NCBI GenBank assembly: GCA_033239005.1
Contig: BSQZ01000079.1
Location: 1-64,000 of the forward strand
Origin: Lamellibrachia satsuma
Lineage: Eukaryota > Annelida > Polychaeta > Sabellida > Siboglinidae
Direction: 5' to 3'
Length of the DNA: 64,000 bases
Part shown: positions 11,146 to 21,397 of the stretch, in pieces
Position numbering within the stretch: position 1 is the first letter of the stretch
Layout: every line of letters begins with the position of its first letter
Program-made: the position numbers and the translations under genes
The notes under the pieces: model-generated
Databases searched by the model: none
Seen by the model: the letters and a program-made list of their open reading frames with translations, nothing else
Told to the model about the DNA's origin: nothing

Positions 11146-11351
11146 GTGGGTGCGTGCGTACGTGCGTGCGTGCGTGCGTTTGTGTGTGTGTGTGTATGTT
11201 AAATTTGTGCGTGTGTGTGTGCGTGCGTGTATGCGTGCGTGTGTTTGTGTGTGCGTGTGTGTGTGCGTGCGTGCGTGCGTGCGTGCGTGTGTGTGGTGTG
11301 TGTGTGTGCGTACGTGCGTGCGTGCTTACGTGCGTGCGTTTGTGTGTGTGA
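10989..11351. repeat. TG/TGCG-rich microsatellite array
   Basis: About 360 bp of alternating (TG)n with runs of TGTGCG and GTGC, plus a short interruption 'atgttaaatttg' near 11,197. Alternating purine-pyrimidine sequence of this length can adopt Z-DNA. All reading frames across it (Cys-Val or Thr-His repeats) are by-products of the repeat. Confidence 0.95.
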
Positions 11352-12013
11352 TTCCAAGATTCCACCACACCGATCACCACACCGCTTATCAGAAGTCATA
11401 GTTTTGCACGTTATTTATTTTAGATTGCAAGCCTATATTACGTTATAATAGTATCTTCGTATATTGTTATTTTTCCCAATTTCTCTATCTTTCTCTCTCT
11501 TCTAAGAAGAACTTGATAGCATGGTCCATATTTGGTACATCCACGTTATTAGACCATCACGAAAGCAAGTGTTTCCAAGTGGAAAGCCAATAGTTATGTT
11601 TCACCTACCGCATATTTACGGTGTTCAGAACGAACTCTGCGAAGTCAACCAGCAACGCATCGCCGCCTGCCAAGAGGAATGTGTGCGCAAAAGTTCCATC
11701 CTTGTGACGAAACTGTGTTTCAATTGTGCTGTTTGATAATGCAGTAACATTTCTGGAATGTTCCTTCTTCTCTCGTAGAAGGAATGGGATTATATCAAGG
11801 TCTAAGGAATGAAATACCGGCGAATGTGCAGATATTAAAATGTAAGCGTACGGGCCGCTAGCTACATGTACACGTCCACGTCCACGTCCACGTCCACGTC
11901 CACGTCCACTTACAAATTTCACGGGCTGAATCTCTGTTAGTATGTTATTTAGAGGCGACGTACGTCAGTTCAAAATTGTCATAAAATAACACGTTGGTTT
12001 GGACATAATTGTT
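11352..12013. other. Unassigned stretch with a CCACGT hexamer run at 11,871-11,909
   Basis: No gene is recognisable. At 11,871-11,909 the hexamer CCACGT is repeated about six to seven times in perfect tandem. Confidence 0.5.
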
Positions 12014-12408
12014 GCAGTTTTATGTGGTTTTCGGTCTCTGCTAAGTACAAATCTATTTCGCCAAGAACAAATGTTCCAAACCGCCCATAGCTCAAAACTG
12101 TAGTTGATGAAACTAAAAGGGAGTACAACATTATATATTGTTCTTCCCCTATTGTTCACTTTATGCGATTAGATAGGACTTCGCTCTGCTTTGTATTTGT
12201 CCTTATTGTATAGAGTTACAATAAATTTGAATTGAATTTTTTAGTCCAGTCGACTAAATTGATTCATTCAGACCGAGGTACTTTTATGTGGATTAAATAT
12301 CTCCATTTAGCAGGTCCATAAACAACTGTTTTATTAAAATTTGTGCTTAGTGTAAGGTGAAAATGTCGTGCTACTTCACTGAATAAAAGTGTTATCTCCC
12401 CTCTGCAG

Positions 12409-12524
12409 GCAAATTCCAGATGTATGTTGTCGTGAACAACCTGTTCTTCATTGGCAATCAACTCGCAGCACTCAGTAGGACAGGCAAGGTCAGGGTGTGG
12501 CACGCAATGACACTGAACTGGCAG
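12409..12524 (+). pseudogene. KCTD3: KCTD3-like exon E3, copy zero
   Basis: The 116-bp exon follows a good acceptor (CTCTGCAG) and encodes [19 protein letters not shown], then [11 protein letters not shown]. It corresponds to the KCTD3 propeller segment with FFIGNQLVATS and GKVGVWNA...HWQ. It is phase-compatible with E2, which ends one base into a codon. The 5' splice site is lost: after CAG the sequence is TTAAAT where other units have GTAAAT. With E6 missing and this donor broken, it cannot be part of a normal transcript. The identification rests on recalled vertebrate KCTD3/SHKBP1 sequence. Confidence 0.8.
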
Positions 12525-12772
12525 TTAAATATCTCAAGATTGCTGCTCTCAGTACGACATGCAAGGTCGGGGTGTGGCATACAATGAAAAAACTTGCAGG
12601 TAAATCTCTCACCGTGGAAGGTTTTTCGCTCACATTGGCTCCATTCAATGTGACAGGCAAGGTCGGGGTATGGCATGCCATGACACAGAACTGGCAGGTA
12701 AATCACACGGTGGCTGTACTTAACAGGGCAGGTAAGGTCGGGGTGTGCCATGCCATGACACAGAACTGGCAG
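12525..12772 (+). repeat. E3-derived tandem repeats with retained splice donors, copy zero
   Basis: Three further units follow E3, at 12,525-12,599, 12,600-12,697 and 12,698-12,772 (75, 98 and 75 bp). Each ends in a version of GGCAAGGTCGGGGTGTGGCA ... GGCAG and is followed by GTAA. They repeat the 3' half of E3 together with the start of its intron. Units three and four read in one open frame (GKVGVWHAMTQNWQVNHT, then VAVLNRAGKVGV), the intronic bases being read as coding sequence. Confidence 0.85.
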
Positions 12773-13377
12773 GTAAGGCTCCTCGTGACGGCCAATCAGT
12801 GGTCTGTGGGGGGTCGCAGCGGAGATAGTTTTGTATAAGTATATGGACAAATGAAATGTTGTGCAAAATTGCACCAGCAATTCGCTATTTCTATGAGGAT
12901 GTTGTTTCATCATATTTTAATTGTCATCTTTTGAATGAAACTGTGATGTGTATTTCATAAATATCTTGCAAATACAGCAGTTGTTGAGATTTGTGTATTA
13001 AGGTCATTGTATAGCTAATGTGTCCTTGATATACCCATATTCGTAGTAATAATTAAAAATAACTAAAGCTTTATATTTTCTTGTCATCATGATTAACATG
13101 CTTTGCATTATAACAGTGACACAAAACAGATAAATAAAACACAGTGTGCATGTTTTTTTATGCTAGAAAATAAGAAAATATTAGTAGGGGCATTGAAAAA
13201 GCGTGTTGTTGCTATTTTTTAATGATGATAACCATGTCACTTTTATAGCGTTTATGCACTCTTAAGATAAAATATACAAGAGAAAGCTACATTTTCTTTT
13301 CAAATAATCCAAATTGAAGCATTAATTATGATTACAGCTAAAGTCATATTATCTGGATGGATACGGTTAGGACACAG

Positions 13378-13494
13378 CTAATTTCCATGACATGATCAGC
13401 ACACAGCCTGGTTTGATGCCCTTGGCATCATTCAAGGTCATCTCCATAGAGCACGTGGAACCACACCTTCAGTATATCCACAGTAACGGCTTTG
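13378..13494 (+). pseudogene. KCTD3: KCTD3-like exon E7, copy zero
   Basis: Encodes NFHDMISTQPGLMPLASFK, then VISIEHVEPHLQYIH, ending at a good donor (TTTG|GTAAGT). It matches the KCTD3 propeller segment around FRGMISTQPGS-PLASFK. The 5' part of the exon (the NHV-TW strand present in other copies) is missing, so its true start is uncertain; the ACAG at about 13,374-13,377 is only a candidate acceptor. Confidence 0.75.
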
Positions 13495-13549
13495 GTAAGT
13501 CACATTGAGAGGATCTTTAATTACAAGCATTATATATTTAAGTAAATTA

Positions 13550-13550
<1 letters not shown>

Positions 13551-13622
<72 letters not shown>
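13551..13622. repeat. (TA)n microsatellite, about 36 units
   Basis: A perfect alternating TA run in the intron-like sequence after E7 of copy zero. The corresponding place in copy alpha lacks the run, so the expansion is specific to this copy. Confidence 0.97.
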
Positions 13623-13624
<2 letters not shown>

Positions 13625-14285
13625 GTTACCTAATAAAAAAATAATTTTTTTATATACCTTCCATTGTGCTGTTTTCTAGAAAGTGCTGTATGTGTGGAAA
13701 TATGGATAACTATAGTTGCTATTCTTGGTGTTTTATTGGAAAACTGGGCACCTCTTTGTTGTTAGTTTGGACCCGCCTGTCATGTGAAGAGGAATGCTTT
13801 TATTTAAGAAAAAAATAACAACTCCTTATAATTCTTATATCCGTAAATACAAATTATAATAATTATACATACATCGACCAATCAAAAATGTATAATGGAT
13901 AGAAAAAATCATGGCATGCAATAGGAGCATAAATTGATAAGACAATAGGGTGATGAGACACATGAATTTAATAGTAAAATTCGAGGAGCCACCTTAATGT
14001 TTTTATTAACTCAAATTACTGGGCCAGCATTTTTGACAGATGTGATGCTTAAATAATAAATTACTAACTGTAATTCAATTATACGTCTCCAAAGACAGTC
14101 AAAATAAACCTCAGAAACTGGACAATTTGCAGACATTCTGTATATATATAAAGCAGTAGAAGAACAATATCCAGGATATATTTTGTCTGATAAACAGTAT
14201 TTCCGGAATAGTGTCCATGTATTTAAAGATAGGATATTGTCCAGATAATATTGGTAGGGATACAATCAGGCGGAAACGTTAACTT

Positions 14286-14583
14286 ATATATGGTCCGACT
14301 AATAACGTCGGACGGAGCAGGCCGCGTTTCGTTGAGCTCTCGTGTGACGATGTTCTCTTGTTACAAATGCGACGGAAAATAATGAAATTATCTAACGGCA
14401 TCGAACTTCCAACGATCCGTACGAATCTGGTGAGATAAACATGCACAATACCCTAAGATGGGGTGGATTTGCACATAATCTATGGGTCTGTCAGATTCAG
14501 CGTGCTGCCATATTGAACGTCCATCTTGGGCATGCCACATTTGACACACCTATCAGACGTGTAACCAACGACAATAAGACATC
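14286..14583. other. 5' sequence of the orphan LINE ORF1 or junction sequence
   Basis: Homology to the KCTD3-like spacer ends near 14,285. The next 300 bp are richer in GC and CpG (for example GTCGGACGGAGCAGGCCGCG) and could be the 5' untranslated region of the ORF1-bearing element. A small palindrome GTCCGACTAATAACGTCGGAC lies near 14,293-14,313. No promoter can be proven. Confidence 0.3.
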
Positions 14584-15330
14584 ATGCCGCCCAATCATCG
14601 CCAAAAAAGCTCGTCAGAGGCTACTCGCTTTGAATGTATTGACAATAAACTTCTAAAACTTACCTTTATTGAAACTCTGAGTGACAGTGATGTTATAAAA
14701 CAATTGAAACGAGATCTGTTCCCGCAAGAGATTGCTGACAATATAGACTACTTAACAGCTCAGAGTGAGCAACTAAAACAAACTGTGAAAGAGAAAGACG
14801 AAAAAATCAAAGCACTTGAAAGTAGAGTCGACTTGTTAGAATCGGCCAAAGACAGCATCGAGCAATATCCTAGAAGATCCAATTTGAGAATAGAAGGAAT
14901 ACCAGAATCTGTAGGTATTGGTGAAATTGAAAATGCAATCCTAGACATTGTCAATGATCATATGAAGTTAACCCCAGTCCTGCAGTCTCACGAGATTGAG
15001 CGAGCGCACAGAATTGGCCGCCCTAAAACGGATGGCGGGCGACCACGCACTACAATTATTACACTAAATAGCGAACGTCGGAGTGACGCTATATACAGAG
15101 CTCGAATCAACCTAAAACAGTACAATACAGCCTCGGGTCTAAGCCTTCGTTTATTTGTGAATGAAGACCTCACGAAAACTCGTTCTGAATTTCTGTATGA
15201 ACTTGGAAAAAATGAACTGATTTCTGACTGTTGGTCTTTCAATATGAATATCTTGTACAAAGACACTCAGGGTGTTGTCCATCAAGTACGAAGTAAACAT
15301 GACGCATGTTTCAAGCTGCGCCGTGTTTGA
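14584..15330 (+). CDS. LINE ORF1 protein (coiled coil, RRM-like, C-terminal domain), orphan
   Basis: The 248-codon frame is uninterrupted. Residues about 45-93 form a heptad-rich coiled coil (SEQLKQTVKEKDEKIKALES and onward). Residues about 94-182 resemble the RRM of L1/transposase_22-type ORF1 proteins, with YPRRSNLRIEGIPES at its start and EIERAHRIGRPK followed by RPRTTIITL. Residues about 183-245 resemble the C-terminal domain (RLFVNEDLTKTRSEFLYELG). Such proteins trimerise and coat LINE RNA in the cytoplasm. No endonuclease or reverse transcriptase follows: the next 500 bp have no RT motif, so it is either a truncated LINE, a HAL1-like element or an immobilised copy. The Met at 14,584 is the only in-frame Met before the coiled coil. 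It lies between copies zero and alpha of the KCTD3-like cluster. Confidence 0.8.
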   Translation: MPPNHRQKSSSEATRFECIDNKLLKLTFIETLSDSDVIKQLKRDLFPQEIADNIDYLTAQSEQLKQTVKEKDEKIKALESRVDLLESAKDSIEQYPRRSNLRIEGIPESVGIGEIENAILDIVNDHMKLTPVLQSHEIERAHRIGRPKTDGGRPRTTIITLNSERRSDAIYRARINLKQYNTASGLSLRLFVNEDLTKTRSEFLYELGKNELISDCWSFNMNILYKDTQGVVHQVRSKHDACFKLRRV

Positions 15331-15874
15331 CACCTGTGTTACGTAACACCTGCGGACATTCCCGAGACACCGCTGCGTCAAATGACGTAAGCATTGTCTG
15401 GCACTTGCACACTTGCACACCTTCAAGTAGCGTGAACCTACGTATCCAGTTTCCATGGCACTACGACAGTATTGTTATAATTTCTTTATAAACAACATGA
15501 ATGTATTTTATTAATATAACCTATCCATGTTATACGGATATATTATTTATTACAGAGTATCGTTTTATTTTTCAGAGTAAATACAATTACAGTAATCTAT
15601 TTAGTTATGCTGATTTGTAGTTGGTACATGCCAAATCATGGAAGTAGGTTATAATTTTTTTTCGATATCAAGACTAACAACCTAAGCCTATGTGCGCATA
15701 TAATGTAATGGGCACGTGCGATTATTAATGATTGGCAGTCCTATCTCACCATTGTATTGTGACTTGTGTTATCACCATTAATCTCGGTACCTCGATGGTA
15801 AGCACGTTGAACAATCCCAAGGACTGGATAGCATGCTGTATAACAACGTACCTTTACTTGAGGTCTTTTTACAA
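15331..15874. other. Unassigned stretch upstream of E1 of copy alpha
   Basis: No reverse transcriptase or other gene is seen downstream of the ORF1 frame. From about 15,795 the sequence matches the tail of the SINE (TTGAACAATCCCAAGGACTG) and then the intron before E1, as at 34,325-34,406. Confidence 0.4.
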
Positions 15875-15980
15875 GTGTTGCGGTAGCCAAAAACAATTTT
15901 GGTGGACCTAGAGTAAACAGTATCAAGGATCACTTCAGTCGGATCGCTGTTGCCTATCCCCACTTTGTGTGTTTACACAG
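15875..15980 (+). pseudogene. KCTD3: KCTD3-like exon E1, copy alpha
   Basis: The 106-bp exon encodes RVNSIKDHFSRIAVAYPHFV, then C-L-H-R, which corresponds to the KCTD3 segment G-H-H-N-x-I-x-x-A-Y-x-H-F-x-x-C-Y-R at the start of the propeller. It is open throughout and ends at ACAG|GTAGGT. The acceptor has decayed: other copies have TTTTTACAG, here TTTTTACAA, so normal splicing would fail. The last codon (AG plus G) is completed by E2, as in the family. Confidence 0.78.
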
Positions 15981-15992
15981 GTAGGTGTCATA

Positions 15993-16935
15993 ATGTCAAA
16001 TTTCTACGAATTGCTATTATATGAACTATTTTCCTGGATATGGTGAGGTAAATATTAGAGTGTATATAGACGGATTGCATCAACAAGTTATGCAATAACA
16101 GTATCCAAGTGTGGTGTGGGAGCCCACATTGGAAGTTTATTGTTAGGCATGGGGCATGAACAGGTTATGCAATAATTGTACCCATGATGTTTTCGCTTTT
16201 GGCGTGGTACATTATATTAAAAGGGGTATCAACGTAATGGAACCGTCCACGACAGGTTCGTTGTCTCCACGTCATGTTGACGGCCGACTTACAGAGCGTT
16301 CAGCCGACTGTTCAACTGCCTTCCCCGCGCGCGCGACACCAGTGCGTCCGCACGAGCTGTCGGCACGACACGTTAGCCGTCTCCACGACATATTGTTGGC
16401 TGACATACTGTACGTCCAGCTGACCGTTCAACTGTCTTCCCCGTGCGTGACATCAGAGCGTCCGCGTCAGCCGTCGTCACGAAACATCGCCCTCTCCAAG
16501 ATCTATTGACATCTGGCTTACTATCGTCCAGCCGACAACAACGTCGACATCACTGCGGTCGAACGTATTCTGCTGCCGGTGAGATTATGCGACCGATGGC
16601 CACATCAGTTATCGTTCTACTCAACCCAGCAGAATGCGCGAAGGGTATTGTTGACTTTATGCGTCACAAGGCATGCTTCTGTGACTATTTTTGTTTGTTT
16701 TCGGAACATTGTATTATAAGTGTGAAATACGCCTTTCTGCTTGTGACGAATTTATGAACACTGATGTCTATTATTTCATTTGCACAATTTCGGTTAGGTT
16801 TTGATTAATTGTAAACATATTCATGTTGATTACTTTGGTGTTGTTTTTCATTTGTGGAAATTTCTTACACTCATATGTTGAGCTTAGTCTAAGTACGGCC
16901 CGCCCCCTGGTTCTGCATGGACTCCGTGACACATA
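15993..16935. other. About 940 bp present only in the E1-E2 intron of copy alpha
   Basis: Compared with copies gamma and epsilon, homology stops just after E1 (...GTGTCATAA) and resumes at about 16,936 (CATAAC-GCCTTG). The intervening block is GC-richer. It has a degenerate tandem duplication at about 16,290-16,540, with GTTCAACTGCCTTCCCC recurring as GTTCAACTGTCTTCCCC, and a repeated TTATGCAATAA near 16,090 and 16,165. No terminal repeats or homologue are recognised. It may be an insertion in alpha or a deletion in the others. Confidence 0.45.
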
Positions 16936-17408
16936 ACTAAACATAACCGCCTTGCAAGCAAACCAGTCATGATCCTCTTGGAAATACATGGGATTCATGA
17001 CTGGAACAGATATTAAAAAAACTGTACTGATGAATGGTGGGGAGGGGGGAAAATGTCACATTAAATTAAAACACTCACTTTTATAGGTGTTCTAATAAAT
17101 CAGTATTGGTGCTGAATCGTAATGGCTTTTGTTTTTGGTAACCTGCTTGAATTTTGTGATGTTGTTACTTTTCCTTTCCCTGTTCATCCTTCTTGTCAAG
17201 GGATATATTTATTTCGATGAGCATGCTGTAGTCAAGAAGAGTACGTCATTTATATACGAGTACAACCATCTGGTAAAATGGGTATTGCTCAAACAGAGAT
17301 AAATATAATTGGTTGATTCTGTAATTTTCCTCAGCAGAACACCAAAGTGTGGGTGTTATCTGTGTCATTGAAACAGTTCTGTGTAACTTGTGTGTTTGTG
17401 TGAGACAG

Positions 17409-17521
17409 GATGAAGGACTCTGCACGCTGGCATCTCTGTAACAGAATAGTGACCGCCGCCTTCCACGCCACGATCCAGTTGTGGAGCGTCATGATCAGCA
17501 ATGATGGCGGCCTCGTCACGC
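17409..17521 (+). pseudogene. KCTD3: KCTD3-like exon E2, copy alpha, internally deleted
   Basis: After GAGACAG the exon begins G-ATGAAGGACTCTGCACGC (MKDSAR, matching Y-R-[IM]-K-[ED]-S of KCTD3) and ends STIQLWSV-like (ATIQLWSVMISNDGGLVT). It is 113 bp against 194 bp in beta and delta. About 80 bp covering SWTSP...LNAKV are missing, and the donor has decayed from GTGAG to GTGCG. Confidence 0.8.
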
Positions 17522-17771
17522 GTGCGATAGGTCAGTCAGTGAGATAGGTATGTCAGGTGAAAAGGGCTCTGAGGAGAATCATATCACTGTCATAGGCATC
17601 ATGTGTGTAAATGGTGCACCATAGTCACACAACACCATGTTTGTAGAGGGATGCTAAAAGTTGGCAAACTTTGTATAGAAATGTTGTTTCTCATAAGCAG
17701 TTTATATACTATTTATGAAAATGTTGACCACTTCCTTGCATTTATTAAACATAACTATTTACCAAGCTAAT

Positions 17772-19405
17772 GGCGCTCTTCCTTCTTGTTCACCGCTGTA
17801 CAGGGTTGAGGGTCAGGTGAAGTATTGTCGAGCCCCTCTTTCTGTTGTTTCTTTTCATAGTTTTCTAAAGGCTGCTCCCTCTCTCCATCTCTCATCTTCC
17901 TCCGATCTTCTCATATCCCGCCTCAAACAGTCCTCCTATATTTGCTGTGACCTCCCCTTGAATTGTTGATGTTTTTTCACCTCTGCTCTCTTTGCTAGTT
18001 TGCCTCCATTCATCCTTACCAAGTGGCCTGCCATTCTCACATTGCTTCGCGACAATCATCTTGTTAGGCTGCATTGAATTCCAACCTCTTTCCTCGGGTT
18101 GTTCATCCTTCTTTTGTCCACCCTCTTTGTTCTTTATATTCGACGAACCCAGTTGTTCTCACAAACTTGCAGCAGCGGTTGTTGCTGTTCTGTCAACGCC
18201 ACTGTCTCCAGATCATACAGGCATGCCGGTGTAACACGCATACTCAAGAATTTCCCTTTCAGCTTTTTCAAAACGTTTCAGTCCAACGTGACTCCCCCTG
18301 CCTTTCTCCAAGCATTCGCTCCCGCTTGTATGCGACGTCTCACGTCTACGTCAGAATGCCCATACTCCGTAAACTTTCATCCATGGTAAACAAAGCTATC
18401 TACTTGCTTGATCTCCTTACTGTCCAAAATGATGGTCAGCTCCTCTCTTTGGTGTCCAACCCACATCACTTCTGTCTTCTCCAGGCTCATTCTCAATCCG
18501 TGCTTCTTGAACACCCCCTTCTATTCCTCCAACACTTCCTGTAGTTCTTGTTTGCTCTCTGCTATTATGACCAAGTCATCTGCATACACCGTCTTCCTGA
18601 GAAGGTCCACAAATCCCACTACCATTCTCCCTTGCACCTCAAACCTCTTCTCTACCAGCTGTCTTAATGCAAACATCCCATCAGTCCTCATTTTCCCTTT
18701 CTGAATCGCTGTTGTTCTTCCCATAATTCTTGCTCTACTCTCTTTCGGATCTTGCCATCCAGGGTCCTCTCTAGCAGCTTCATAATATGATGTGACTTAG
18801 AAATGTGATGCCTCTGTATTTCCCAGGGTATTGCACATCTCCCTTCTTCTACCATATTGGGACAATTAACTCTGTTCACCATTCCTCTGGTCCTTTACCT
18901 TTCCTCATACATGTATTCAGCAGCCTCTTTGTCCAGCTGATTCCACCCTCCCCCGCTGCCATTACCATCTCCACATGCATATCATCGCTACCAGATGCTC
19001 TTCCCTTCTTCATCCCTTTCATCCCGGTTTGCATCTCTGTATCCGTAATACCAGTTAACTTCTCTTTCCCCTCTACATCCATTGGTTATTCCTCATCGTT
19101 GTTATTTCCTTCCTTGTTCAATAAGTCCTTGGAGTAGCTTTCTCATACCTTCAGCACTACCTCTTTTTCTGTCACTAACTTCCCATTTATATCCTTGATC
19201 ATCTTCTTTGCACCATCCTCGTCTAGTTTGCTATATACGTCTGCTTCCATATCTCTCCTCACCTAACAACAGCTCCCTTTGCCGCTGTATTCACCTGCCC
19301 GTATATGTCTATATCATTGAATCCGGTTTATTTCCTCTCTCCTTGTTCTTCTCTATTTCTTTCCAGGCTTCCTTCTTTTCACATACTGCCTCTGTAACTT
19401 CACAG
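17772..19405 (-). mobile_element. RTE-like LINE fragment R2, the longest copy
   Basis: On the minus strand, from 19,405 downwards, an EKKEAWKEIEKNKERGN-like linker precedes MKKGRASGSDDMHVEMVMA (a KATGPDEVP-like block), EEWX and IMKLLERTLDGKIRKRVE, QRFRKGK, a YADDLVIIAESKQELQEVLEE catalytic block near 18,590-18,560, then HGLRMSREKTEVMWVGHQ-like and VYLGG-type blocks and a 3' end at about 17,772. Many frameshifts break it. It occupies the E2-E3 intron of copy alpha and retains more of the element than the other cluster copies. Confidence 0.8.
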
Positions 19406-19929
19406 AGGCAGCCCCTATACTGAAGTAGGCTAACAATGTATGCTAACAATGCCCCTATAATGAAGAGAGCGTGTGGACAACGACTGTGTAATTTGGTTGC
19501 GTGGGCAACTAGTTCCTGTAACATTACTGCACGTGCAGTTTTATGTGGTTTTTGGTCTCTGCTAAGTACACATCTATTTCGTCATACATAAATGTTCCAA
19601 ACCACCCATAGCTCAAAACTGTAGTTGATGAAACTAAAAGGGAGTACAACATTATATATTGTTCTTCCCCTATTGTTCACTTTATGCGATTAGATAAGAC
19701 TTCGCTCTGCTTTGTATTTGTTCTTATTGTATAGAGTTACAATTAATTTTAATTGAATTTTTTAATCCAGTCGACTAAACTGATGCATTCAGACCGAGGT
19801 ACTTTTATGTGGATTAAATATCTCCATTTAGCAGGTCCATAAATAACTGTTTTATTAAAATGTTTGCTTAGTGTTAAGGTGAAAACGTCGTGCTACTTTA
19901 CTGAATAAAAGTGTTCTCTCCCCTTGCAG

Positions 19930-20045
19930 GCAAGTTCCATATGTATATTGTCATCAACAACCTGTTCTTCATTGGCAATCAACTCGCAGCACTCAGTAAG
20001 ACAGGCAAGATCAGGGTGTGGCACACCATGACACTGAACTGGCAA
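19930..20045 (+). pseudogene. KCTD3: KCTD3-like exon E3, copy alpha
   Basis: A full-length 116-bp exon after CCCTTGCAG. It encodes [20 protein letters not shown], then RVWHTMTLNWQ. As in copy zero the donor is broken (CAATTAAAT instead of CAGGTAAAT), which shows that the donor loss predates the zero/alpha duplication. Confidence 0.8.
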
Positions 20046-20260
20046 TTAAATATCTCATGATTGCTGGACTCAGTACGACATGCAAGGTCGGGGTGTGGCA
20101 TACAATGAAATAACTTGCAGGTAAATCTCTTTTTTCGCTCACATTGGCTCCATTCAGTATGACAGGCAAGGTCAGAAGTTGCTGGTATATCTCACGGTGG
20201 CTGCACTCAACAGGGCAGGCAATGTCGTGGTGTGGCATGCCATGACACAGAACTGGCCGG
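20046..20260 (+). repeat. E3-derived tandem repeats, copy alpha
   Basis: Continuation of the E3 unit array: degenerate units ending at TTGCAG|GTAAAT (about 20,120) and ACTGGCCG|GTAAG (about 20,260), with a middle unit partly deleted around 20,165-20,185. Homologous to 12,525-12,772. Confidence 0.75.
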
Positions 20261-20716
20261 TAAGGCTCCTCGTGACGGCCAATCAGTGATCTCTAGGGGG
20301 GTCACAGCGGAGATAGTTTTTTATATAAGTATATGGACAAATGAAATGTTATGCAAATATTTCTATAAGGATGTTGTTTCATTATATTTTAATTGTCATC
20401 TTTTGAATGAAACTCTGATCTGTATTTCATAAATATCTTGCAAATACGGCAAGATAAAGTCACTGTATAGCCAAGGTGTCCTTGATATACCCATGTCCGT
20501 AGTAATACTTAAAAATAACTGAAGCTTTATATTTACTTGTCATAATGATTAGCATGCTTTGCCTTATAACAGTGACAAAACAGATAAATAAATGTGTAAC
20601 TTAAGATCAAATATACAATTGAAAGCTTGGTTGTCTTTTCAAGTAATCCAAATTGAAGCATTGATTATGAATATAACTAAAGTTATATTAGTCTGGATGG
20701 ATACAGTTAGGACACA

Positions 20717-20888
20717 GCTAATTTTCATGACATGATCAGCACACAAGCTAATTTTCATGACATGATCAGCACACAAGCTAATTTCCATGACATGAACAGC
20801 ACACAGCGTAGTTTGATGCCCTTGGCATCATTTAAAGTCATCTCCATAGATTACTTGGAACAACACCTTCAGTATATCTTCAGTAAAG
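20717..20888 (+). pseudogene. KCTD3: KCTD3-like exon E7, copy alpha, with a 3x in-frame 30-bp repeat
   Basis: A 30-bp unit encoding ANFHDMISTQ is present three times (period 30 bp at about 20,716, 20,746 and 20,776; the third has MNSTQ), followed by LMPLASFKVISI and YLEQHLQYIFSK. The unit corresponds to the FRGMISTQ segment of KCTD3, so the repeat grew inside an exon without shifting the frame. The donor at the exon end (TTTG|GTAAGT elsewhere) is lost here. Confidence 0.75.
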
Positions 20889-21045
20889 AAAAAATATTGT
20901 ATGAACCTTTAATTGTGCTGTTTTCTAGAAAGTGCTGTCTGTGTGGAAATATGGATAACTATTGTTGCTATTCTTGATGTTTTATTGGAAAACTGGGTAC
21001 CTCTTTGTTGTTAGTCTGGACCCGCCTGTTATTTGAATAAAAATG

Positions 21046-21397
21046 CCACGCCTGTCACCGCCCTGAATGACGTTGTAATCCTCACTTAGAAGGGCAATTT
21101 CTACGTCGCAATTATTCTGGTATCCTAATTGTATCGACACATGCGTGGTGTTCTATTGAGGATACGTAATCGTTCTGTTTACAGCAATTTTCTCAAAACG
21201 GTTACACAAAAAAATAATAGTACGCGTCTGTTGGTGTACGTTCAGTGTTCTGTTGTAAATGTGACTTAAATGTGGGCAGAAAAGGACAGCCCCTTACATT
21301 GGACTCCCACGCACACACGCATGCATGAGGGAGGTAGGCGGGGATGGTAGCAGACAGATGGAAGGCATGCAGACAGGCAGGAAAATTGCCCTTTTGG
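21046..21397. other. Repeat-derived stretch shared with 33.3 and 54.1 kb
   Basis: From about 21,052 (ACCGCCCTGAATGACG) the sequence matches 33,297-33,540 and 54,094-54,335, including the last codons of the small open frame annotated at 33,162-33,329 (its N-terminal part is absent here). No gene is supported. Confidence 0.5.

Larger units (their letters stand above)
12014..14285 (+). repeat. KCTD3-like duplication unit 'zero'
   Basis: From 12,014 the sequence is clearly homologous to 19,535-21,045 (copy alpha), beginning at a shared GCAGTTTTATGTGG. Its 3' part (13,640-14,285) is homologous to the spacer after E7 in copy beta (27,170-27,250 and 28,790-29,105). It contains a full-length E3 with E3-derived repeats and an E7. 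E5 and E6 are absent. It ends where the orphan LINE ORF1 region begins. Confidence 0.75.
19535..21045 (+). repeat. KCTD3-like duplication unit 'alpha', E3-E7 part
   Basis: Homologous to 12,014-13,800 (copy zero) from GCAGTTTTATGTGG through the segment after E7 (AAACTGGGTACCTCTTTG). It is diverged and includes E3, E3-derived repeats and E7; E5 and E6 are again absent. With E1, E2 and R2 upstream it shows the original exon order. Confidence 0.75.

Noticed and set aside
10952..11448. Cys-Val and Thr-His repeat reading frames on both strands
   Set aside because: They are translations of the TG/TGCG microsatellite in every frame and have no independent coding evidence.
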